A stretch of DNA of 51,666 bases from Rubellimicrobium aerolatum (lineage in GTDB: Bacteria; Pseudomonadota; Alphaproteobacteria; Rhodobacterales; Rhodobacteraceae). The stretch is from the NCBI RefSeq assembly GCF_017872975.1, contig NZ_JAGGJP010000019.1, forward strand, positions 1-51,666, read 5' to 3'. The notes beneath the pieces were generated by a model that searched no databases, had not been told where the DNA came from, and worked only from the letters and a program-made list of their open reading frames with translations. Positions 1 through 9,939 of the stretch are shown one piece after another. The translations under genes were made by a program, and so were the position numbers. Each line of letters begins with the position of its first letter. Positions within the stretch are counted from its first letter, which is position 1.

Positions 1-918
1 AGCGCCGCCCACGGACTGGCCGCAACCGACCTCGACGGCGATGACCGCACCGCAGGCGCCGTGGACCTCGGCGCCTACGAAGCCGGAAGCGGCGCCACGC
101 CAGCCACGCCGGCCACGCCGGCCACGCCGGCCAACCACGCCCCCACCGGCCTCGCGCTCTCGGCCGCCACCGTGGTCGAGACGGCCACCGCCGGCACCGT
201 CGTTGGCACCCTTCAGGCCAGCGACGCCGATGGCGACACCCTGAGCTACGCCCTCTCGGGCGACAGCCGTTTCGCGCTCAACGCAATGAACCAGGTCGTC
301 GTCGCCTCGGGCGCCAGCCTCGCCGTCAGCGCCGACCAGACCGTCAGCCTCAGTGCTACTGCTTCCGACGGCCAAGGCGGAACCACGACCGCCACCGTGA
401 AGCTGACGATCATCGATGCGCCCGCCACTGGCGCGACCCTGCACGGCACCAGCGGGAACGATACTCTGACCGGAACGAGCGCCGGCGACAGGCTGCTGGG
501 CTACGAGGGCAACGACATCCTGACCGGGAACGCCGGCAATGACGTGCTGGAGGGCGGGAACGGCGCGGATCGCCTGCAAGGCGGCGCGGGCGACGACCGG
601 CTCATCGGCGGCGGCGGGGCGGACCACCTCTACGGCGGCGCTGGCAACGATGTCCTCGACGGGGTGAACGGCGCGGATGTGTTCTTCTTCGCCAAGGGCG
701 ACGGCCAGGACCAGGTGAATGCCTTTGTCGACAACATCGACACGCTCCGCATCGACGATGCCCTTTGGGACGGCGGCGCCAGGACGGCGGCGCAGATCCT
801 GTCCTACGCCAGTCTCGTGGGGACGGATGCCGTATTCGACTTCGGCACCGGCGATACCCTGACGGTCCATGGGGTCAAGTCGCTGGCCATCCTCGCCGAC
901 GACCTGATCTGGTTCTGA
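1..918 (+). CDS. RTX-type calcium-binding secreted protein, 3' part (5' end outside window)
   Basis: The frame is open from base 1, so only the C-terminal 305 residues are present. The first residues, ending DLGAYE, look like the end of a right-handed beta-helix domain. A 9-base GCCACGCCG tandem repeat (about 97-132) encodes an Ala-Thr-Pro linker. A cadherin-like stretch with DADGDTLSYAL follows (about bases 130-415). Glycine- and aspartate-rich nonapeptides (GNDTLTG, GNDILTG, GADRLQGG, GDDRLIGG) span about 456-666 and are the calcium-binding RTX repeats. The C-terminus ends in hydrophobic residues and has no N-terminal-type signal, as expected for type I secretion. The role is probably surface or secreted adhesion, which is inference. 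No type I secretion genes are visible here. Confidence 0.85.
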   Translation, partial: SAAHGLAATDLDGDDRTAGAVDLGAYEAGSGATPATPATPATPANHAPTGLALSAATVVETATAGTVVGTLQASDADGDTLSYALSGDSRFALNAMNQVVVASGASLAVSADQTVSLSATASDGQGGTTTATVKLTIIDAPATGATLHGTSGNDTLTGTSAGDRLLGYEGNDILTGNAGNDVLEGGNGADRLQGGAGDDRLIGGGGADHLYGGAGNDVLDGVNGADVFFFAKGDGQDQVNAFVDNIDTLRIDDALWDGGARTAAQILSYASLVGTDAVFDFGTGDTLTVHGVKSLAILADDLIWF

Positions 919-999
919 TCCGGCGGCCAGCACGCGCCACCCGGCTCGAAGGGGCTGGGTGGCGTCTCGCGTCCACCCGGTTCGGTCGCCGACGGCTTC

Positions 1000-2217
1000 T
1001 CAGGCAGTGGCGGCCGGCGGCTCGGGCGTGCGGCGGAAGAGATGGATGCAAGGGAGCGTGAGCAGCGCGCCCAGGAGGTAGGGCGCACCGAGGAGGTGGC
1101 CCCCCGGCACCGACGCGCCCCAGGCGAAGACGCCTGTCATCGCCAATGGCCCCACCACCTGCGCTGCCGAGCGGACCGAGGCCACGACGCCCTGCGCCTC
1201 GCCCTGCGCGTCCGGGGGCGCGAGCCTGGAGATGCGGCTTTGCAGGACGGGGACCGTCACCTCGGCCAGCGAGGACAAGGGGCAGAGCAGGAGCGCGATC
1301 CAACCACCCAGCGGGGTGGGCGGCAGCAGCGCGAAGACCACGAACCAGAGCACCGAGGTCCAGAGACCGAAGAGGATCGTTCCCCTTTCCCCGAACCAGC
1401 GGAGATAAAGCCCGAGGCCCTGCGCCTGCGACCACGCGGCGGCGACGCCGAAGGCGGCCAGCGACAGGCCGATCTCCCAGGGCGTCCAGCCAAAGGCGGC
1501 CTTGCCCCAGAAGGACCAGATCGCGACGTAGGAGATGTAGCCCAGGTCGAACAGGAACAGGATCAGGAGGAGCGGCCCGACGCCCCGCAGCCCCGCCACC
1601 GCCCGCATGGACCCGACGGGATTGGCCCGCGACAGATCGAAGGGGCGGCGGGTGGCATCGGTCACCGTCTCGGGCAGCGCGACGGCACCGAAGGCGAGGT
1701 TGGCCGCCGCCAGCGCCGCCGCCGCCCAGAAGGGCGCGCGCGGGCCGATCTCGCCCAGGAGACCGCCGAGGACCGGGCCAAGGATGAAGCCCGACAGGAA
1801 GGCCGCGCCGAGGAGGCCGAAGGCGCGGGCGCGGTCCTCGGGGGCGGTCACGTCGGCCATGGCGGCGTTGCAGGTGGCGTGGGTGGCCGCGGCGACCCCG
1901 GCCACCACGCGCAACGCCACCAGCACCCCCATCGACGGCGCGAGCGCGCTGCCCAGGTAGTCCAGCGCCATGACCGCCAGGGAGGCGAGCAGCACCGGCC
2001 GCCGCCCGAAGCGATCCGACAGCGCGCCCAGCACCGGGGCGCAGAGAAACTGCATGGCCGCGTAGACGGTGGCAAGCACCCCGCCCCAGAGCGCCGCGCC
2101 GCCAATGGCCCCGCCCCCTATGGAGGCGATCAGGTCGGGCATCACCGGATAGACGAGCCCGATCCCTACCGCGTCGAGGAACAGGGTTGCCATCAGGAAG
2201 GGCAGGGGCGAGCGCAT
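1000..2217 (-). CDS. MFS efflux transporter, TetA-like (DHA1 family)
   Basis: This 405-residue protein has about twelve hydrophobic segments. The N-terminus (LFLDAVGIGLVYPVMPDL) and the loop 2-3 motif GALSDRFGRRPVLL (near residue 65) are typical of the TetA/Bcr drug:proton antiporters of the major facilitator superfamily. The likely job is proton-driven export of a small molecule across the inner membrane; the substrate cannot be told from sequence. It is the last gene of a minus-strand group, 95 bases after the hydrolase gene. No tetR-like repressor lies beside it, so calling it a true tetracycline pump would overreach. Confidence 0.85.
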   Translation of the reverse strand: MRSPLPFLMATLFLDAVGIGLVYPVMPDLIASIGGGAIGGAALWGGVLATVYAAMQFLCAPVLGALSDRFGRRPVLLASLAVMALDYLGSALAPSMGVLVALRVVAGVAAATHATCNAAMADVTAPEDRARAFGLLGAAFLSGFILGPVLGGLLGEIGPRAPFWAAAALAAANLAFGAVALPETVTDATRRPFDLSRANPVGSMRAVAGLRGVGPLLLILFLFDLGYISYVAIWSFWGKAAFGWTPWEIGLSLAAFGVAAAWSQAQGLGLYLRWFGERGTILFGLWTSVLWFVVFALLPPTPLGGWIALLLCPLSSLAEVTVPVLQSRISRLAPPDAQGEAQGVVASVRSAAQVVGPLAMTGVFAWGASVPGGHLLGAPYLLGALLTLPCIHLFRRTPEPPAATA

Positions 2218-2312
2218 GGCCCCGACCTAGACCGCCGCGCGCCCGGCCACCAGCTTGGGCGCGGCGTTTCGCGCCCGCCCGTGTCCGTCCGGCCCGTATC
2301 CGTCGGGTTCAG

Positions 2313-3152
2313 TCAGCCCCGCCCGGCCTCGGTCTGGCAGAGGTCGAGCCAAGCGCGGAGGACGGCAAGCGACTCGGGTTCGTCGAGGAAGGGGACGTGG
2401 CCCCGCCCCGGCACCTCGGCGGCGATCATGTCGGGGCGGCGTCGGCGCATCTCGGCGAGGGTGGTGCGGGACAGGATGTCGGACGCCTCGCCCCGGAGCG
2501 CGGCGAGCGGCAGCCCCGCCAGCGCGTCGAAGGCGGGCCAGAGGTCGGGGAGCGGCGCGTCGCCCGGCGGCAGGAAGGCCTCGCGCAGGCGGGGGTCGTA
2601 GCGAAGCGCGAGCCCCTCAGGCGTTTCCTCGTAGTGGTTTCGAACTTCGTGGAGCCAGCGGTCGTGCGGAACGTCGCGAAAGCCGGTCCAGAGCCGCGCG
2701 CGCGCCCGCGCCGCCTCCTCCCATGTCGCCTGCGCGGGACGACGGCCGAGATAGCTCTCGATCACGCCCAGGCCCTTGCGCTCGATCACGGGGCCGATGT
2801 CGTTGAGGGCGACCCCCAGCAGCCGGCCCCGGGCCATGAGGCCGAGCGCCATGGCCACCAGGCCCCCGCGCGAGGTGCCGACGATCGCGGCGCGGCTGAT
2901 CCCGAGCTGGTCGAGCAACGCCAGCGCGTCCGCTGCCTCCTGAGGGACGGTGTAGGTGGCCGGACCCGTCCAGTCCGACCGCCCCCGCCCCCGCGCGTCG
3001 AGCCGCAAGAGCCGCACACCCGGCAGGTGCGGGGCCACATGGTCGAAGTCGCCGCCATTCCTCGTGAGCCCGGCAAGGGCGAGCAGCGGCAGGCCCCCGC
3101 CTTCGTCCGAGTAGTGGAGGCGCGCGCCGTCGGCGGCCCTGGCGAAGGGCAT
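2313..3152 (-). CDS. alpha/beta-fold hydrolase
   Basis: A 279-residue alpha/beta hydrolase. The nucleophile elbow GTSRGG carries the probable catalytic Ser94. The oxyanion-side LAGLTRNGGDF (residues 27-37) and DARGRGRSD (52-60) are typical of the family, and a late GHVPFLDEP segment supplies the probable catalytic histidine. It resembles small esterases and haloperoxidase-like hydrolases, but the substrate is unknown. Its start overlaps the stop of the upstream DUF1697 gene by one base, so the two are very likely translationally coupled in a VOC-DUF1697-hydrolase operon. Confidence 0.85.
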   Translation of the reverse strand: MPFARAADGARLHYSDEGGGLPLLALAGLTRNGGDFDHVAPHLPGVRLLRLDARGRGRSDWTGPATYTVPQEAADALALLDQLGISRAAIVGTSRGGLVAMALGLMARGRLLGVALNDIGPVIERKGLGVIESYLGRRPAQATWEEAARARARLWTGFRDVPHDRWLHEVRNHYEETPEGLALRYDPRLREAFLPPGDAPLPDLWPAFDALAGLPLAALRGEASDILSRTTLAEMRRRRPDMIAAEVPGRGHVPFLDEPESLAVLRAWLDLCQTEAGRG

Positions 3153-3697
3153 CAGCCGGCCTCCGCCGGGACCGGGTCGAGGAGCGCGTGCAGCTTCAGG
3201 ACGACGGCCCAGCTCCGGGTGGTGCTAGGCACGCCGATTCCGCGGTCGAAGCGGTTGGCGATACGCGACTGGCGGAAGCCGTGCGGCGCGTGCAGGTAGG
3301 CCACCCGGCCCCGGACGACGATCCCGTCCTCGCCGTCGCCCAGGGTCGAGAGCGCGGCGACTCGGGCCGGGTCCGGCTCGGCCCCCATGACCGCCACGTG
3401 CAGGGCGCCATCCCTGGCGGTGGCGGAGGGAAAAGGGTTGCCGGCCACGATCTCCAGCCACTCCACGCCGGAAACGACCTGGAGGTCGTTGCGGAACCCG
3501 ATCTCGCGCAGGAGCGCACCGGCGGCGCGGGCGGCCACCTCCTCGGACGCAAGGGAGCAATCCAGGACGGCGTTGCCGGTGTGCCCTATGACGCGGACCC
3601 GGTCGAAGCCTTCGGCCCCGAGAACCGCGCGTAGGAGACGCGGGGCGACCTGCACGCGGCCGCCCACGCCGCGAAGGAGGAGGACGAAGCTCGTCAT
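3152..3697 (-). CDS. DUF1697 family protein
   Basis: A 181-residue protein beginning MTSFVLLLRGVGG. The opening LLRGV.G, the segment GFDRVRVIGHTGNAVLDC and the C-terminal RVAYLHAPHGFRQSRI match the layout of DUF1697 proteins, a family of unknown function with a ferredoxin-like fold. The frame extends upstream, but ATG at 3697 is chosen because it overlaps the previous gene's stop by four bases (ATGA) and matches family starts. No biochemical role can be assigned. Confidence 0.75.
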   Translation of the reverse strand: MTSFVLLLRGVGGRVQVAPRLLRAVLGAEGFDRVRVIGHTGNAVLDCSLASEEVAARAAGALLREIGFRNDLQVVSGVEWLEIVAGNPFPSATARDGALHVAVMGAEPDPARVAALSTLGDGEDGIVVRGRVAYLHAPHGFRQSRIANRFDRGIGVPSTTRSWAVVLKLHALLDPVPAEAG

Positions 3698-4134
3698 GCG
3701 TCGATGGCCGAGTTGAGCTCGTCGCCGAGGCTGCGCTCGTAGGCGGTCACGTCCATCCACGCGGGCTCCAGCACGTTGCCGTCCGGGTCCGAGATGCTGC
3801 GGGCGTACATGAACCCGTGGTCCTGGATCATGTCGTTGTCCGTCCCGCCCGCGCGCAGGCCCGCCGCCATGAAGGCGTCCACCTCCTCGCGCGAGGAGCG
3901 GGACAGGGCGAGCAGCACCGAGGTCGCGCGCGCGGGGTCGCCGATGGGGCGCGGCGTGAACTCGGCGAACCTCTCGCGGGTGAGGAGCATCAGGAAGATG
4001 TGCTCCGAGACGACGACGCAGGCGGCGCGGTCATCCGAGAAGCGCTCGTCGAAGGAGAAGCCCAGCGCGGCGTAGAAGCTCCGGGCGCGGGACAGGTCGG
4101 TGACGGGCAGGTTGACGAAGGCGATCTGGGACAT
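3694..4134 (-). CDS. VOC family (glyoxalase/bleomycin-resistance fold) protein
   Basis: A 146-residue VOC protein of the type with the opening MSQIAFVNLPVTDLSRARSF and C-terminal SISDPDGNVLEPAW. The fold usually binds a divalent metal and is used by glyoxalases, dioxygenases and antibiotic-binding proteins; the substrate is unknown. ATG at 4134 is preferred over upstream in-frame ATGs because AAGGAG (4141-4146 on the complementary strand) lies about six bases before it. It is the first gene of the VOC-DUF1697-hydrolase group and overlaps the next gene by four bases. Confidence 0.85.
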   Translation of the reverse strand: MSQIAFVNLPVTDLSRARSFYAALGFSFDERFSDDRAACVVVSEHIFLMLLTRERFAEFTPRPIGDPARATSVLLALSRSSREEVDAFMAAGLRAGGTDNDMIQDHGFMYARSISDPDGNVLEPAWMDVTAYERSLGDELNSAIDA

Positions 4135-4187
4135 GACGGGCTCCTTCATGGGACAAAGCCTAAAGGAGCCCCGCGCGCCGGCCAAGC

Positions 4188-4970
4188 CTAGAGGTTCTCG
4201 GCCTGCGGCATTCCCAGGACGTGGAACCCGCCGTCCACGCGCACGACCTCGCCTGTGGTGCAGCGCCCAGCCTCCGAGCAGAGCCAGACCGCCGTGCCGC
4301 CGATGGCGTCGAGCGTGGCGTTTGCGCGCAGCGGCGCGTTGGCCTCGGTGTGCCGGAAGGTCGCTCTCGCGCCGCCAATGGCCGCGCCGGCCAGCGTCTT
4401 CATCGGGCCGGGGGAGATGGCGTTGACGCGGATGCCCTCGGGCCCGAGGTCGTTGGCGAGGTAGCGCACCGCTGATTCCAGCGCCGCCTTGGCCACGCCC
4501 ATCACGTTGTAATGCGGCGTCACCCGGTTCGAGCCCTGGTAGGTCAGGGTGAGGATCGTGCCCCCCTGCGGCATCAGCGCCCGCGCGCGCCTCGCCACGT
4601 CAATCAGGGAGTAGCAGGAGATGACCATGCTGGTCCTGAAGTTCTCCCGCGTGGTGTTGATGAACCGGCCGTGCAGTTCGGACTTGTCCGAGAAGGCGAT
4701 GGCGTGGATCAGGATGTCGAGCCCGCCCCAGCGATCCGCCACCGCGCCGAAGGCCCGGTCCAGCGAAGCGTCGTCGGTCACGTCCGCGTCCACCAGGAAG
4801 TCCGAGCCAAGGGATGCCGCCAGAGGGGCCACGCGCTTGCCGAAGGCCTCACCCTGGTAGGTGAAGGCCAGATCCGCCCCGGCGCCATGGAGCGCCTTGG
4901 CAATGCCCCAGGCGATGGAATGATCGTTGGCGACGCCCATGATGAGCGCGCGCTTGCCAGACAGGTTCAT
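4188..4970 (-). CDS. fabI: enoyl-[acyl-carrier-protein] reductase (NADH), FabI
   Basis: A 260-residue short-chain dehydrogenase/reductase of the FabI class. It catalyses the last, NAD(P)H-dependent reduction of the type II fatty acid elongation cycle in the cytosol. The variant nucleotide-binding motif GVANDHSIAWG (residues 12-22) is diagnostic for FabI. The catalytic Tyr154-x6-Lys161 lies in HYNVMGVAK, and SPGPMKTLA marks the substrate loop. It is the third gene of a fabA-fabB-fabI operon, starting 13 bases after the fabB stop, which matches the arrangement in many Rhodobacterales. Confidence 0.96.
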   Translation of the reverse strand: MNLSGKRALIMGVANDHSIAWGIAKALHGAGADLAFTYQGEAFGKRVAPLAASLGSDFLVDADVTDDASLDRAFGAVADRWGGLDILIHAIAFSDKSELHGRFINTTRENFRTSMVISCYSLIDVARRARALMPQGGTILTLTYQGSNRVTPHYNVMGVAKAALESAVRYLANDLGPEGIRVNAISPGPMKTLAGAAIGGARATFRHTEANAPLRANATLDAIGGTAVWLCSEAGRCTTGEVVRVDGGFHVLGMPQAENL

Positions 4971-4983
4971 GAAATGGGTCCGT

Positions 4984-6210
4984 TCAATCGAGGGGCTTGC
5001 TCAGGAGCATCGATCCGTTCGTGCCGCCGAAACCAAACGAATTCGTCATCACGGTGTCGAGGCCCGCGTTTTCCACGAGCATCGTGGCGATCTCGCCCTC
5101 CCGCAGGGCGGGGTCGAGGTTGTCAACGTTGATCGACGGCGCGATGAAGTCGTCCTGCAGCATCAGCAGGCAGTAGATCGCCTCCTGCGCTCCGGTGGCG
5201 CCCTGGCTGTGGCCGGTCATCGACTTGGTCGAGGAGATGGGCGGGTGGTCGTCGCCGAAGACGCGGCGCACGGCCTCCACCTCGGTCACGTCGCCCACCG
5301 GGGTCGAGGTGCCGTGCGCGTTGATGTAGCTGACCCGTCGCCCCTGCGGGAGCGTCGAGAGCGCGAGCTTCATCGCCCGCTCCCCGCCCTCGCCCGAGGG
5401 GGCCACCATGTCCGCCCCATCCGAGGTCGCGGCGAAGCCCGTCACTTCGGCATAGATTTTCGCGCCGCGTGCCAGTGCCCGCTCGCGCTCCTCCAGCACG
5501 ACGATGGCCCCGCCCGCCGCGATCACGAAGCCGTCGCGGTCGCGGTCGAAGGCGCGGGACGCTCGGGTTGGCTCGTCATTGAAGTGCGACGACATCGCCC
5601 CCATCGCGTCGAAGAGCGCCGAGAGCGTCCAGTCCAGCTCCTCGCCGCCGCCCGCGAACATCACGTCCTGCTTGCCCATCTGGATCTGCTCGGCCGCCGA
5701 GCCGATGCAGTGAAGCGAGGTGGAGCAGGCGGAGGTGATCGAGTAGTTGATCCCCTTGATCCGGAACGCGGTGGACAGGTTCGCCGAGACCGTCGAGGAC
5801 ATTCCCCGCGGCACCATCAGCGGCCCGATCCTCTTGGGGCTGCCGGTTCGCAGCACCGTCTGCGCCGCCGCGAACAGGTTGGACGTGGACGGCCCGCCCG
5901 ATCCGGCGATCAGGCCCGTTCGCTCGTGGCTGACCTCGGCCTCGGTCAGGCCCGCGTCGGTGATGGCCTGCTCCATGGCGAGATAGGCATAGGCCGCGCC
6001 GGGGCCCATGAACCGCATCCGGCGCTTGTCGATGTGCTCGGCCGGGTCGATCTTGAGCGTGCCCGCGACCTGGGAGCGGAAGCCGTGCTCGGCCATCTCC
6101 TCGGATCGCTCGACGCCCGAGCGGCCGGCCTTGAGGGCGTCCAGCACCTCGGCGGCGCTGTTGCCGATGGGGGAGATGATGCCGATCCCGGTGACGACGA
6201 CGCGGCGCAT
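4984..6210 (-). CDS. fabB: beta-ketoacyl-[ACP] synthase I
   Basis: A 408-residue thiolase-fold condensing enzyme that elongates unsaturated acyl-ACPs. The Cys-His-His triad is present: Cys162 in [12 protein letters not shown], His in [11 protein letters not shown] and His in [10 protein letters not shown]. The end [14 protein letters not shown] is typical. ATG at 6210 begins [16 protein letters not shown], and only two bases separate it from the fabA stop. With fabA it forms the anaerobic unsaturated fatty acid route. The frame stays open for another 12.6 kb upstream; that extension is a shadow and is not part of the gene. Confidence 0.96.
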   Translation of the reverse strand: MRRVVVTGIGIISPIGNSAAEVLDALKAGRSGVERSEEMAEHGFRSQVAGTLKIDPAEHIDKRRMRFMGPGAAYAYLAMEQAITDAGLTEAEVSHERTGLIAGSGGPSTSNLFAAAQTVLRTGSPKRIGPLMVPRGMSSTVSANLSTAFRIKGINYSITSACSTSLHCIGSAAEQIQMGKQDVMFAGGGEELDWTLSALFDAMGAMSSHFNDEPTRASRAFDRDRDGFVIAAGGAIVVLEERERALARGAKIYAEVTGFAATSDGADMVAPSGEGGERAMKLALSTLPQGRRVSYINAHGTSTPVGDVTEVEAVRRVFGDDHPPISSTKSMTGHSQGATGAQEAIYCLLMLQDDFIAPSINVDNLDPALREGEIATMLVENAGLDTVMTNSFGFGGTNGSMLLSKPLD

Positions 6211-6212
6211 GG

Positions 6213-6728
6213 TCAGCCTCCCTGGGCCACGGCGAGGCCCACCCGCATGTCCTTGACCTCGGCGACCAGCTCGCCGTCGGCCTCCACCCGGCCGTCGGCC
6301 ACGCCCATCTTGAGCCGGCGGTCGATGACCCGCGTGAAGTCCACCTGATAGCGCACGAGCTTGCGGTCGGGCCGGATCATGCCCGACAGCTTCACCTCGC
6401 CTACGCCGAGCGCGAAGCCCTGGCCCTGCCAGCCGCGCCAGCCGAGGTTGAAGCCGGTGAGCTGCCAGAGCCCGTCCAGCATCAGGCAGCCGGGCATGAC
6501 CGGGTTGCCGGGGAAGTGGCAGGGGAAGAACCAGAGATCCGGGCGGATGTCCAGTTCGGCCACCACATGGCCCTTCGCCGAAGCGCCGCCGTCGCCCGAG
6601 ATGTCGGTGATGCGGTCCATCATCAGCATCGGCGGCTCGGGAAGCTGGGCGTTGCCGGGGCCGAAGAGATCCCCCCGGGCGCAGGCCAGCAGCGCCTCCC
6701 TGTCGAAGTGTCGCGGGAAGTCGGGCAT
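6213..6728 (-). CDS. fabA: 3-hydroxydecanoyl-[ACP] dehydratase/isomerase
   Basis: A 171-residue hot-dog fold enzyme. It dehydrates 3-hydroxydecanoyl-ACP and isomerises the trans-2 to the cis-3 double bond, the branch point for unsaturated fatty acids. The active-site helix region [20 protein letters not shown] contains His71 and Asp85, and [10 protein letters not shown] (33-42) is the family signature. ATG at 6728 gives the canonical start; ATG at 6743 would add MDPRP. It heads the fabABI operon and is divergent from irr across a roughly 150-base intergenic region. Confidence 0.96.
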   Translation of the reverse strand: MPDFPRHFDREALLACARGDLFGPGNAQLPEPPMLMMDRITDISGDGGASAKGHVVAELDIRPDLWFFPCHFPGNPVMPGCLMLDGLWQLTGFNLGWRGWQGQGFALGVGEVKLSGMIRPDRKLVRYQVDFTRVIDRRLKMGVADGRVEADGELVAEVKDMRVGLAVAQGG

Positions 6729-6876
6729 AGGCCGTGGGTCCATCCGGTTGTTGCGCGCCGCGCGATGCCTTATCACCCAGCCACCAAGGGGGGCAAGGGC
6801 GGGGAGGTTCCGGTTGAATCGGGGTCCGCCGACGACATATCCTCGTGAAGCCAGGGATGAAGGACAGACCAAGCCG
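6729..6876. promoter_or_regulatory. divergent fabA/irr promoter region
   Basis: For irr on the plus strand, TTGAAT (6814-6819) and CATATC (6836-6841) with a 16-base spacer form a fair sigma70-type promoter, about 35 bases before the irr ATG. On the minus strand, TTGCCC and GATAAG with a 16-base spacer could serve fabA but are weaker. No clear Fur/Irr box was recognised. Confidence 0.4.
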
Positions 6877-7308
6877 ATGCACGACGACAGGACGGACGCG
6901 ACGGCCGGGGGACGGGGCAAGGCCTGGCTCGCGCGCGGGGGCTTGCGGCCCACGCGCCAGCGCGTCTCGCTCGCGCAGCTCCTCGTGGGGGACGGGCGCG
7001 ACCGGCACGTCACCGCCGAAAGCCTCCACCACGCCGCCACCCGCGCCGGCGAGCCGGTGAGCCTCGCCACCGTCTACAACACGCTGCGGGCCTTCTGCGA
7101 GGCGGGCCTGATGCGCGAGATCACGGTGGACGGCTCCAAGAGCTACTTCGACACCAACATGACCGACCACCCCCACTTCTTCTGGGAGGAGGAGTGCCGT
7201 CTGTCCGACGCGCCGGCCTCGGAGCTTGAGATCCGGCGGCTGCCCCAGGCTCCCGACGGCGCGGAGATCGCGGCGGTGGACGTGGTGATCCGGCTGCGGA
7301 AGGTCTGA
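6877..7308 (+). CDS. irr: Fur-family iron response regulator Irr
   Basis: A 143-residue Fur-superfamily repressor. The winged-helix part contains [15 protein letters not shown] and [18 protein letters not shown], the Fur/Irr recognition helix. The dimerisation part opens [18 protein letters not shown], the Irr-type version of the metal/haem site. Irr represses or activates iron and haem genes in alphaproteobacteria according to haem status. Its position next to fabA is conserved in Rhodobacterales, which supports the call over a peroxide regulator. ATG at 6877 is chosen from family length; the frame is open far upstream but reads nonsense there. Confidence 0.85.
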   Translation: MHDDRTDATAGGRGKAWLARGGLRPTRQRVSLAQLLVGDGRDRHVTAESLHHAATRAGEPVSLATVYNTLRAFCEAGLMREITVDGSKSYFDTNMTDHPHFFWEEECRLSDAPASELEIRRLPQAPDGAEIAAVDVVIRLRKV

Positions 7309-7401
7309 GGCCGCGCCGGGCCTGACGGTCGCGGGCCGGCATCCTTGCCTTGCCGCGTCCGAGGGCCTATGCCCGTGCCGCCCCAGCGCGAGGTCGCTCC
7401 G

Positions 7402-8700
7402 ATGACCAAGAAGCTCTTCGTCAAGACCTACGGCTGCCAGATGAACGTCCATGACGGCGAGCGCATGGCGGAGCTTCTGGCCGGGCAGGGCTACGAGCAG
7501 ACGGACAAGGCGGAGGAGGCCGACATTGTGCTCCTCAACACCTGCCACATCCGCGAGAAGGCGGCGGAGAAGGTCTATTCCGACATCGGGCGGCTGAGGC
7601 CGCTGCGAGCCGCCAGGCCCGACCTGCGGATCGCGGTGGCGGGCTGCGTGGCGCAGGCCGAAGGGGAGGAGATCCTGGCCCGCGCGCCGATGGTGGACCT
7701 CGTGGTCGGGCCGCAGAGCTACCACAACCTGCCCCGGCTCATGGCGCGCATGGAGGCGGGCGAGAAGGTCGTGGAGACCGAGTTCCCGCCCGAGGACAAG
7801 TTCGACCACCTGCCCACCCGCCGCCTGCGCGCGCCCACGGCCTTCCTGACCGTGCAGGAGGGCTGCGACAAGTTCTGCGCTTTCTGCGTCGTGCCCTACA
7901 CGCGGGGCGCCGAGGTGAGCCGGCCGGCCGAGCGCATCCTGTCCGAGGCCCGCGCCCTGGTGGCGCAAGGGGTCCGCGAGATCACGTTGCTGGGCCAGAA
8001 CGTCAATGCCTGGCACGGGGCCGACGGCGGCCTCGCGGCGCTGGTGCGCGCGCTGGCCGCCACCGAGGGGCTGGATCGCATCCGCTACACCACCTCGCAT
8101 CCGAATGACATGGACGAGGCCCTGGTCGCCGCGCACGGCGAGGAGCCGAAGCTCATGCCCTTCCTGCACCTCCCCGTGCAGTCGGGATCGGACCGGGTGC
8201 TCAAGGCGATGAACCGAAGGCACGAGGCCGAGGGCTACCTGCGGCTCGTGGAGCGGCTGCGGGCGGCGCGGCCGGACCTTGCGCTGTCCTCGGACTTCAT
8301 CGTGGGCTTCCCCGGCGAGACGGAGGAGGATTTCCGGGCGACGCTCGGCCTCGTGGAGGCGGTGCGCTTCGCCTCGGCCTTCACCTTCGCCTACTCGCCC
8401 CGGCCGGGAACGCCCGCCGCCGGGCGGCCCGGCGTGCCGGAGGAGGTCGCGCATGACCGGCTCCTGCGGTTGCAGGCCGTCATTGCCCGCCAGCAGCGCG
8501 AGGCGCAGGAGGCGGTGGTGGGGCAGGTGGTGCCGGTCCTGTTCGAGAAGCCGGGGCGGATGCCGGGGCAGATGGCCGGCAAGTCCGAGCACCTGATGGC
8601 CGTGGCCGTGGACGGCCCCGAATCCCTGCGCGGCGAGATCCGGCCGGTGCGGGTGACGGCGGCGTTCCAGAACTCGCTGGGGGGCGAGATCGCGGCCTGA
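7402..8700 (+). CDS. miaB: tRNA-2-methylthio-N6-dimethylallyladenosine synthase MiaB
   Basis: A 432-residue radical SAM methylthiotransferase that converts i6A37 to ms2i6A37 in tRNAs reading UNN codons. The N-terminal UPF0004 domain has its three cluster cysteines (Cys12, Cys48, Cys82). The radical SAM cluster CDKFCAFC (155-162) is intact, followed by [12 protein letters not shown]-terminal TRAM domain (about 365-430) binds RNA. ATG at 7402 ([15 protein letters not shown]) is preferred to ATG at 7369 on family alignment. It opens the conserved miaB-phoH-ybeY-corC-lnt run. Confidence 0.96.
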   Translation: MTKKLFVKTYGCQMNVHDGERMAELLAGQGYEQTDKAEEADIVLLNTCHIREKAAEKVYSDIGRLRPLRAARPDLRIAVAGCVAQAEGEEILARAPMVDLVVGPQSYHNLPRLMARMEAGEKVVETEFPPEDKFDHLPTRRLRAPTAFLTVQEGCDKFCAFCVVPYTRGAEVSRPAERILSEARALVAQGVREITLLGQNVNAWHGADGGLAALVRALAATEGLDRIRYTTSHPNDMDEALVAAHGEEPKLMPFLHLPVQSGSDRVLKAMNRRHEAEGYLRLVERLRAARPDLALSSDFIVGFPGETEEDFRATLGLVEAVRFASAFTFAYSPRPGTPAAGRPGVPEEVAHDRLLRLQAVIARQQREAQEAVVGQVVPVLFEKPGRMPGQMAGKSEHLMAVAVDGPESLRGEIRPVRVTAAFQNSLGGEIAA

Positions 8701-8889
8701 GACGGCGGGCGCCTGCAAATCGCGCATCGGACCGCTTCGGCCTCGGACCCGGAAGCCACGCCGCGCGTTGCCTTGCCAGCGGCCTCTCGCGGCGCTTGCG
8801 CCATCGTCCGGGCCGCGCCACCATGGGAGACAGGGCGCCTGGGGCCGCGCTGCGCGGCCCGCCGCCCCCCGCAGGAAGGAGACACGACC

Positions 8890-9936
8890 CTGCCCGTGAC
8901 CGCGCTGAACGCCTCCGCCGCCGCCCCCGCCAACGGCGAGACCCTGCTCGAGTTCCCCGACAACCGCCTCCTCATCGACCTGTGCGGCGAGCATGACCGC
9001 AACATCGCCATCCTGGAGGACCGCATCGGCGTGCAGATCCTGCGCCGGGGCAACCGACTTTCGGTGATGGGCGACGGGGACGCCCGCGCCCGCGCGGCCG
9101 AGGTGCTGCGCGCGCTCTACCAGCGGCTCGAATCGGGCAAGGGGCTGGAGAACGGCGACATCGACCGCGAGCTGCGGATGGGCTCCGCCCTGCGCGAGAC
9201 CGGGCCGCAGGCCGGCGACCAGACCGAGATGTTCGGCGAGGGGCCGAACGGCCGGATCGAGATCCGCACCCGCCGCAAGGTCGTGGAGCCCCGGACCGAG
9301 GCGCAGAAGGCCTATGTCCGCGCCCTCTTCGAGCACGAGCTGGCCTTCGGCATCGGTCCTGCGGGGACGGGCAAGACCTACCTCGCCGTCGCCGTGGGCG
9401 TGTCCATGTTCCTGGGCGGCCACGTGGACAAGATCATCCTGTCGCGCCCCGCCGTCGAGGCGGGGGAGCGGCTGGGCTTCCTGCCCGGCGACGCGAAGGA
9501 GAAGGTCGATCCCTACATGCAGCCGCTCTATGACGCGCTGAACGACTTCCTGCCGCAGAAGCAGGTGCAGAAGATGATCGAGGAGAAGATCATCGAGATC
9601 GCGCCGCTGGCCTTCATGCGGGGCCGCACGCTGAGCCACGCCTTCATCGTGCTGGACGAGGCGCAGAACGCCACCTCGATGCAGATGAAGATGTTCCTGA
9701 CCCGCCTGGGCGAGGGGTCGCGCATGGTCGTCACGGGGGACCGCACGCAGATCGACCTGCCGCGCGGGGTTCCCTCCGGCCTCATCGAGGCGGAGCGGCT
9801 GCTGGCGGCGGTGCCGAAGATCAGCTTCAGCCGCTTCACCTCGCGCGATGTCGTGCGGCACCCGCTGGTGGCCGCCATCGTCGAGGCCTATGACGCCGAC
9901 GCGCGCGCCCGCGAGAGGCTGGAGGACCCCGACTAG
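8890..9936 (+). CDS. phoH: PhoH-family ATPase (YbeZ)
   Basis: A PhoH/YbeZ-type P-loop ATPase of about 348 residues, thought to work with YbeY in RNA processing. Walker A is [11 protein letters not shown] (about bases 9355-9387) and Walker B is [18 protein letters not shown]. An N-terminal KH-like part ([19 protein letters not shown]) precedes the ATPase. The start is unusual: AAGGAG at 8876-8881 sits eight bases before CTG 8890, in frame with the conserved N-terminus, while the nearest GTG (8896) is 14 bases from it. The upstream ATG at 8773 would add an implausible Arg/Pro-rich leader. ybeY starts four bases after the stop. Confidence 0.93.
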   Translation: MPVTALNASAAAPANGETLLEFPDNRLLIDLCGEHDRNIAILEDRIGVQILRRGNRLSVMGDGDARARAAEVLRALYQRLESGKGLENGDIDRELRMGSALRETGPQAGDQTEMFGEGPNGRIEIRTRRKVVEPRTEAQKAYVRALFEHELAFGIGPAGTGKTYLAVAVGVSMFLGGHVDKIILSRPAVEAGERLGFLPGDAKEKVDPYMQPLYDALNDFLPQKQVQKMIEEKIIEIAPLAFMRGRTLSHAFIVLDEAQNATSMQMKMFLTRLGEGSRMVVTGDRTQIDLPRGVPSGLIEAERLLAAVPKISFSRFTSRDVVRHPLVAAIVEAYDADARARERLEDPD

Positions 9937-9939
9937 AGA

